A DNA stretch of 19,445 bases from Rhodospirillaceae bacterium. Its GTDB lineage: Bacteria; Pseudomonadota; Alphaproteobacteria; UBA11136. This document shows positions 15,224 to 19,445 of the stretch, piece by piece. Within the stretch, counting starts at the first letter, position 1. The number at the start of each line of letters is the position of its first letter. The stretch is taken from contig NZAO01000006.1 of NCBI GenBank assembly GCA_002686135.1, positions 8,726 to 28,170 of the forward strand. Direction: 5' to 3'. A program made the translations under genes and the position numbers. The notes below the pieces were generated by a model. The model did no database searches and was not told the DNA's origin. It saw only the letters and a program-made list of their open reading frames with translations.

Positions 15224-17494
15224 TTGACCAAGACGCAAAAATCCCATCTTCCAAGCAAGCAGGAGATCCTTGACTTCATCAAGGAAAGTCCGGGCCGTGT
15301 GGGTAAGCGAGAAATCAGCCGTGCCTTCCGCATCAAGGGCGCCAACCGTATTCCCTTCAACCGTCTTCTCAAGGAAATGAAAGAAGAAGGGCTGATTGCT
15401 TCCAGGCGTGGTGAAAAACGTGGGGAGCGACAACGGGTAACGGCTGAAAGCGGTCTGCCCGCCGTGGCCGTCATAGAAATCATCGGCCCCGATGCTGACG
15501 GCGAGCTCACGGGGCACCCCACTGTCTGGCATGACGAGAAGCCGCCACCGGTGATTTACATGGCACCTGAGCATCGTGGACGGCCAGCGCTTGGTGCAGG
15601 CGAAAGGGTGCTGGCCCGCCTCAAGCGAATCGACAAAACTAGCTATGAGGCCCGTACCATTCGTGTCATTGCCGGCCGTCCGCGTAAGGTGCTAGGCCTG
15701 TTCAGCAAGCTTGCGAGAGAAGGTCGCATCGAATCAACCGATCGCCGCCACAAGAGCGAGTTTGCGGTTCTGGGAAAGGACTCCTCAGGGGCAAAAACCG
15801 GGGAACTGGTTATAGGTGAGGTCCTGCCAGGGCGTCATCGCGGCCTGCCCACGGCCCGCGTAACGGTGCGGCTGGGCCGTACAGACGCCCCGGGTGCCAT
15901 CAGCCTCGTCTGTATCCACAGCCACGATATTCCTACGGATTTCCCCGATGAAGCCACCGCCCAAGCCGAAGCGGCGCGCGCCGTCAGCCTGGGCAAGAGA
16001 GAGGACCTGCGCTCATTGCCACTGGTGACGATTGACGGGGCGGATGCCCGTGATTTTGACGATGCGGTATGGGCCGAACCCGACCCTGATCCAGATAACA
16101 GGGACGGCTGGCACCTTATGGTCGCCATTGCCGACGTGGCCCATTACGTGCGCCCCGGCGATATCCTGGACCGCTGCGCCGAGAGCCGGGGCAATTCCGT
16201 CTATTTTCCCGACCGGGTCGTGCCCATGCTGCCCGAAGCCCTGTCCAATGGGTTGTGTTCGCTGCATCCCGACGAGGATCGTCCCTGTCTCGCGGTACAT
16301 CTCTGGCTTGACCAGGATGGCGGCTTGCGGCGCCATCGCTTCGTCCGAGGTCTGATGCGCTCTGCTGCCCGCCTCACCTATTCACAAGTCCAGAACGCAA
16401 AAGACGGCCGTGGCGATGCCGCCACGACGCCTCTTCTCGATACTGTCATTCAGCCCCTCTACGGTGCTTTTGCCACCCTTTCCAAAGCCCGCGACAAGCG
16501 TGGCGTATTAGATCTCGATCTGCCCGAGCGCCGGGTAACTCTCGATGAATTAGGGAATCTGACCGGTATTGAGACCCGTGACCGACTCGATAGTCATCGC
16601 CTGATCGAGGAATTCATGATTACCGCCAATGTGGCTGCCGCCGAAACCCTGTTACGCCGCAAACGGCCCTGCATGTACCGGGTCCATGAGCCTCCCGACC
16701 CTTTCAAAGTGGATGCCCTGAGGGACTTCCTGAAAAGCCTCGGCTATTCCCTGCCCCGCGGACAGGTGTTGCGGCCCCGGAATTTCAGCAACGTCCTGCA
16801 TAAGGCCTCAGCAAGCGATCATGGGCCTTTGATCTCCGAGATTGTCCTGCGCACCCAGTCCAAGGCGATCTATAGCCCGGAAAACCTCGGCCATTTCGGC
16901 CTCGCGCTGGACCGGTATACCCATTTCACCTCACCCATCCGCCGTTATTCGGACCTTCTTGTTCATCGTTCCCTCATCAATGCCCTGAAACTAGGCGAAC
17001 ATGGGTTAAGCGCCCACTCCATTGAACGATTCGGCGATATTGCCGAGCATATTTCCGATACCGAGCGCCGCGCCGAAGCGGCGGAACGGGATGCCTTCGA
17101 CCGCTATGCCGTGGCCTTCCTCAGCGAAAGAATAGGGGCGGAATTTTCCGGCCGCATTAACGGTGTTACTCGGTTTGGCCTGTTTGTGACCCTGGATGAA
17201 ACAGGCGCCGATGGTCTGGCGTTGGTGCGCAGCCTGGGTACGGAATTCTTCGATCATGACGAATCCCGCCATTGCCTTTGTGGACGCGCCACGGGGAAAA
17301 CCTTTACTCTGGGGGATCCTGTCACTGTACGACTGACAGAAGCCAACCCAGTAACCGGCGGCATGCAGTTTGAAATTCTCGAAGGGGGACGCGAAGGGAA
17401 GCCGGCTCCAGCCACGACTGGAAAAAAAAGACGGGTCATGAAAAGGCGCGGGGCGGGCGCATCTGGGAGGCGGAAACGCAGAGGAAAAAAGTAA
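15224..17494 (+). CDS. rnr: Ribonuclease R
   Basis: A 756-residue 3'-to-5' exoribonuclease that degrades structured RNA and takes part in RNA quality control. The N-terminal helix-turn-helix-like segment (LPSKQEILDFIKESPGRVGK) is followed by cold-shock domains. The RNB catalytic domain has DGADARDFDD supplying Asp271, Asp277, Asp279 and Asp280, in the spacing of E. coli RNase R. Next come FTSPIRRYSDLLVHR, an S1 domain (about 640-720) and a Lys/Arg-rich tail. The start is inferred to be TTG at 15224, 16 nt after the topA stop. It gives MTKTQKSHLPSKQEIL, matching alphaproteobacterial RNase R, and no in-frame ATG fits. No clear ribosome-binding site is seen, so coupling to topA translation is likely. 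Confidence 0.95.
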   Translation: MTKTQKSHLPSKQEILDFIKESPGRVGKREISRAFRIKGANRIPFNRLLKEMKEEGLIASRRGEKRGERQRVTAESGLPAVAVIEIIGPDADGELTGHPTVWHDEKPPPVIYMAPEHRGRPALGAGERVLARLKRIDKTSYEARTIRVIAGRPRKVLGLFSKLAREGRIESTDRRHKSEFAVLGKDSSGAKTGELVIGEVLPGRHRGLPTARVTVRLGRTDAPGAISLVCIHSHDIPTDFPDEATAQAEAARAVSLGKREDLRSLPLVTIDGADARDFDDAVWAEPDPDPDNRDGWHLMVAIADVAHYVRPGDILDRCAESRGNSVYFPDRVVPMLPEALSNGLCSLHPDEDRPCLAVHLWLDQDGGLRRHRFVRGLMRSAARLTYSQVQNAKDGRGDAATTPLLDTVIQPLYGAFATLSKARDKRGVLDLDLPERRVTLDELGNLTGIETRDRLDSHRLIEEFMITANVAAAETLLRRKRPCMYRVHEPPDPFKVDALRDFLKSLGYSLPRGQVLRPRNFSNVLHKASASDHGPLISEIVLRTQSKAIYSPENLGHFGLALDRYTHFTSPIRRYSDLLVHRSLINALKLGEHGLSAHSIERFGDIAEHISDTERRAEAAERDAFDRYAVAFLSERIGAEFSGRINGVTRFGLFVTLDETGADGLALVRSLGTEFFDHDESRHCLCGRATGKTFTLGDPVTVRLTEANPVTGGMQFEILEGGREGKPAPATTGKKRRVMKRRGAGASGRRKRRGKK

Positions 17495-17591
17495 AGGAGC
17501 TCAGAGCAGGTTAAATTTTTATTCCTGTTTTCTGAAAAATCCAGGATCCGAAAACGCCTTCACCCCAAACCCCCTATGGAGCGCGGAAAGG

Positions 17592-17620
17592 ACAATTTTA
17601 ACTTTCAGTATCTATATAAT
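17592..17620 (+). promoter_or_regulatory. Candidate promoter of the S41 protease gene
   Basis: TATAAT at 17615-17620 is a perfect -10 box. The best -35 at 17-nt spacing is ACAATT (17592-17597), a poor match, so an activator or another sigma factor may be involved. It would give a long leader of about 160 nt. Confidence 0.4.
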
Positions 17621-17660
17621 GATTATCTGTGGCGCTTTTTCAGCCGGATCATTACAAACA

Positions 17661-17673
17661 TATTGTGACAATA
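17661..17673 (+). promoter_or_regulatory. Palindromic operator candidate TATTGT-G-ACAATA
   Basis: TATTGT and ACAATA are perfect inverted repeats around one central G. The site lies about 35 nt downstream of the expected transcription start from the TATAAT box, a position where a dimeric repressor could block elongation. The binding protein is unknown. Confidence 0.4.
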
Positions 17674-17789
17674 GTTTGAGATAACCACCAGGTAATGACG
17701 CAGCTCAATTCCCATATTCCGGAGACCTCTGTGAGGGCGCGGTTCTCGCTTTACACTGGGTGCTTGATATCAAGGGATAAGGTCATTTC

Positions 17790-19403
17790 ATGCAGTTGAT
17801 AGAACGAAATTTTATGGGAATTGGACTTTTTTCAAGACAGACGAAAGGCTTCGGCGCTCTGCTGGCGCTGGTTTCGTCTGCCTGCGCCTTTCTTCCCGTT
17901 GAAGAAATTTCCCCCCACTTTACCGAGAGGGACGCTACCCCGGTATTTTCTGCCGGTTACAGCTATATTTCCGAACGGTTCATTGAGAATGTGAATATTG
18001 GCGACTTGACCGTGAACGGGCTTGAGGGACTGACAGCCATTGATCCGCAACTGGATGTCTCCCGAAATGGTGACTATGTGAACCTTTCACTTGGCAACAG
18101 CTTTTTGGGCTCAATGCCTGCCCCTTCTGACAACGACACCGAGGCCTGGGCGGACCTTACGGTGGAAATGATCGAAAACAGCCGCATTGTCTCTACTCCC
18201 CTTCTGGAAATGCAGGCGGAAGACATTTACTCCAATATCTTTCAAAACATGGTTGCTGAGCTCGATGGTTTTTCACGTTACGCCAGCGCCATCGAAGCGC
18301 GCCGCAACCGCGCCACTCGTGATGGATTCGGCGGCATCGGCGTACAAATTCTTGTGGATGCCGATGAAGTCCTAGTGGTGTCAGTTCTCCCCGGAACACC
18401 CGCCGAGGAAAAGGAGCTTCAGGATAACGACCGTATTACCCATATCGATGATGAACCTGTTGCCGGACTGACCATTCGTGATGTGGTTAGCCGCTTGCGG
18501 GGGAAAATCGGCTCCGATGTCACCGTTACCATCAACCGCGATGACAGCGATTCTACCTTTTCCGTGACCCTGTCCCGCAGGTTGATCGTAGGCGTCACCG
18601 TGACCCATAAAATCATGGATGACCTGGGCTATATCCGCATCACCTCTTTCAACAAACGCACCAGTAAAAGTCTTAAAAACGTCCTTGCCGAGATGGAGCC
18701 AGCTATCGAAACAGGGGAAATAAAGGGGATTATTCTTGACCTGAGATCGAATCCTGGGGGCCTTCTCGATCAGGCGGTGGAAGTGGCTGACCTGTTCCTA
18801 ACCAAAGGAACGATCGTCTCCACCAACGGCCGGCATCCTGACAGCAATCAAAGCTTTTTCGCTGGCGAAGACGATAAAGCGCAGAACTTTCCCCTGGCGG
18901 TACTTATCAATGGCAATACGGCATCGGCAGCCGAGATTGTCGCCGCCGCTCTTCAGGACCATGGCCGGGCTGTTGTCATGGGATCCAATTCTTATGGCAA
19001 GGGCACTGTCCAAAACGTCATCACCCTTCCCAATAATGGTGAGCTAACCCTTACATGGTCCCGCTTTCATGCCCCTTCTGGCTACACCCTTCACGATCTT
19101 GGCGTGTTACCTACCATATGTACCAGCCGGGAAAACATTGATAACGCTGGAAAGGAAAATGCTGAATTTGTCCGACGCCTGAAAAAGCTTCATGCCGGCG
19201 TTGTTGTTTCGGAAGCCGTTTTTTCGCAATGGCGGGCCGAGAAACTTCCAAATAAGGAATCTATTGAAAAATTACGCGCCATCTGTCCGTCGCGCAAAAA
19301 GACCTCGGATCAAGACATCGATGTGGCGAAACAACTTCTCTCCGAGCCGACGATCTACAACCGCGCTATGAATCTTTCCTTTCCTGCCATCGCTAACCGA
19401 TAG
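17790..19403 (+). CDS. S41-family carboxy-terminal processing protease (CtpA-like)
   Basis: A 537-residue secreted serine protease. Residues 9-31 form a signal peptide ending in ALVSSAC, so Cys32 could be lipidated, although Ser at -3 is not a canonical lipobox. An N-terminal region (about 45-170) is followed by a PDZ domain (about 180-265, with GIGVQI and SVLPGTPAEEKEL). The S41 core has ILDLRSNPGGLLDQAVEVADLFL, the nucleophile Ser379 in NGNTASAAEIVAAAL and the general-base Lys404 in SYGKGTVQ. Such proteases cut envelope proteins near their C termini. The ATG at 17790 is preceded by AAGG at 7 nt; ATG 17814 is an alternative. An S41 gene after rnr is, from memory, common in alphaproteobacteria. 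The C-terminal 100 residues are less typical. Confidence 0.92.
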   Translation: MQLIERNFMGIGLFSRQTKGFGALLALVSSACAFLPVEEISPHFTERDATPVFSAGYSYISERFIENVNIGDLTVNGLEGLTAIDPQLDVSRNGDYVNLSLGNSFLGSMPAPSDNDTEAWADLTVEMIENSRIVSTPLLEMQAEDIYSNIFQNMVAELDGFSRYASAIEARRNRATRDGFGGIGVQILVDADEVLVVSVLPGTPAEEKELQDNDRITHIDDEPVAGLTIRDVVSRLRGKIGSDVTVTINRDDSDSTFSVTLSRRLIVGVTVTHKIMDDLGYIRITSFNKRTSKSLKNVLAEMEPAIETGEIKGIILDLRSNPGGLLDQAVEVADLFLTKGTIVSTNGRHPDSNQSFFAGEDDKAQNFPLAVLINGNTASAAEIVAAALQDHGRAVVMGSNSYGKGTVQNVITLPNNGELTLTWSRFHAPSGYTLHDLGVLPTICTSRENIDNAGKENAEFVRRLKKLHAGVVVSEAVFSQWRAEKLPNKESIEKLRAICPSRKKTSDQDIDVAKQLLSEPTIYNRAMNLSFPAIANR

Positions 19404-19445
19404 GCTGGCCGGCTTCATCACCAATCATACTTGACAGTCTGTCGA
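19404..19445 (+). other. Window-end spacer
   Basis: The last 42 bases include TTGACA (19431-19436) overlapping the inverted repeat GACA-GTC-TGTC (19433-19443). This could be the -35 box and operator of a gene beyond the window, but the -10 is out of view. Confidence 0.25.

Larger units (their letters stand above)
17495..17789 (+). promoter_or_regulatory. rnr to S41 protease intergenic region
   Basis: This region of 295 bases holds no gene. It contains an AT-rich stretch with a consensus -10 (17615-17620), a perfect 13-bp palindrome (17661-17673) and a second 12-bp palindrome CTTGATATCAAG (17763-17774) just before the protease start. No convincing Rho-independent terminator for rnr is visible; a weak hairpin (TCCTG ... 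CAGGA, near 17523-17546) lacks a T run. Confidence 0.5.

Noticed and set aside
1..19445. CRISPR array, toxin-antitoxin pair, prophage or defence system
   Set aside because: No regularly spaced repeats, no toxin-antitoxin-like gene pair and no phage or nuclease-type defence genes were seen on either strand.

Overview
The window reads as an ordinary chromosomal stretch of a GC-rich alphaproteobacterium, most like the Rhodospirillales and relatives. This is inferred from gene content and order: gatCAB divergent from ruvX, then pyrB, a dihydroorotase-like gene, plsY, topA, rnr and an S41 peptidase, all on the plus strand. Most of this order is familiar from alphaproteobacterial genomes, so much of the window is core housekeeping. 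No CRISPR array, prophage or intact insertion sequence was seen.

Layout. Positions 1-276 hold the 3' end of a calcium/sodium antiporter gene. A minus-strand tRNA-Ser(GCT) with its own terminator follows at about 338-466. Positions 614-2554 hold a two-gene minus-strand unit: a membrane-anchored transglutaminase-like protein, then a membrane-anchored SGNH hydrolase. They are probably envelope or exopolysaccharide functions, but the substrate is unknown. A short spacer with possible insertion-sequence debris separates them from gatC-gatA-gatB, which run on the minus strand from 5995 to 2749 and encode the tRNA-dependent amidotransferase. From 6134 onward everything recognised is on the plus strand: ruvX and an AEC-family transporter, a 336-base gap, a CaiB/BaiF CoA-transferase, pyrB with an overlapping dihydroorotase-like gene, plsY, a 489-base gap, topA, rnr and a secreted or lipid-anchored S41 protease.

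How the genes work together. GatCAB completes Gln-tRNA and/or Asn-tRNA synthesis by transamidation. PyrB makes carbamoyl-aspartate for pyrimidine synthesis; the partner encoded behind it has lost almost all dihydroorotase metal ligands and is probably structural or regulatory. PlsY starts phospholipid synthesis. TopA, RuvX and RNase R handle DNA topology, Holliday junctions and RNA decay.

The points most worth a second look are: (1) an rRNA-operon-like leader, with a near-perfect boxA, that has no rRNA gene behind it (7607-7680); (2) the metal-ligand-stripped dihydroorotase; (3) the plsY-topA gap, where many alphaproteobacteria carry dprA; (4) the transglutaminase/SGNH pair; (5) a promoter that would make the pyrB mRNA nearly leaderless; and (6) a perfect 13-bp palindrome upstream of the S41 protease gene. 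I did not find a convincing large undescribed system.
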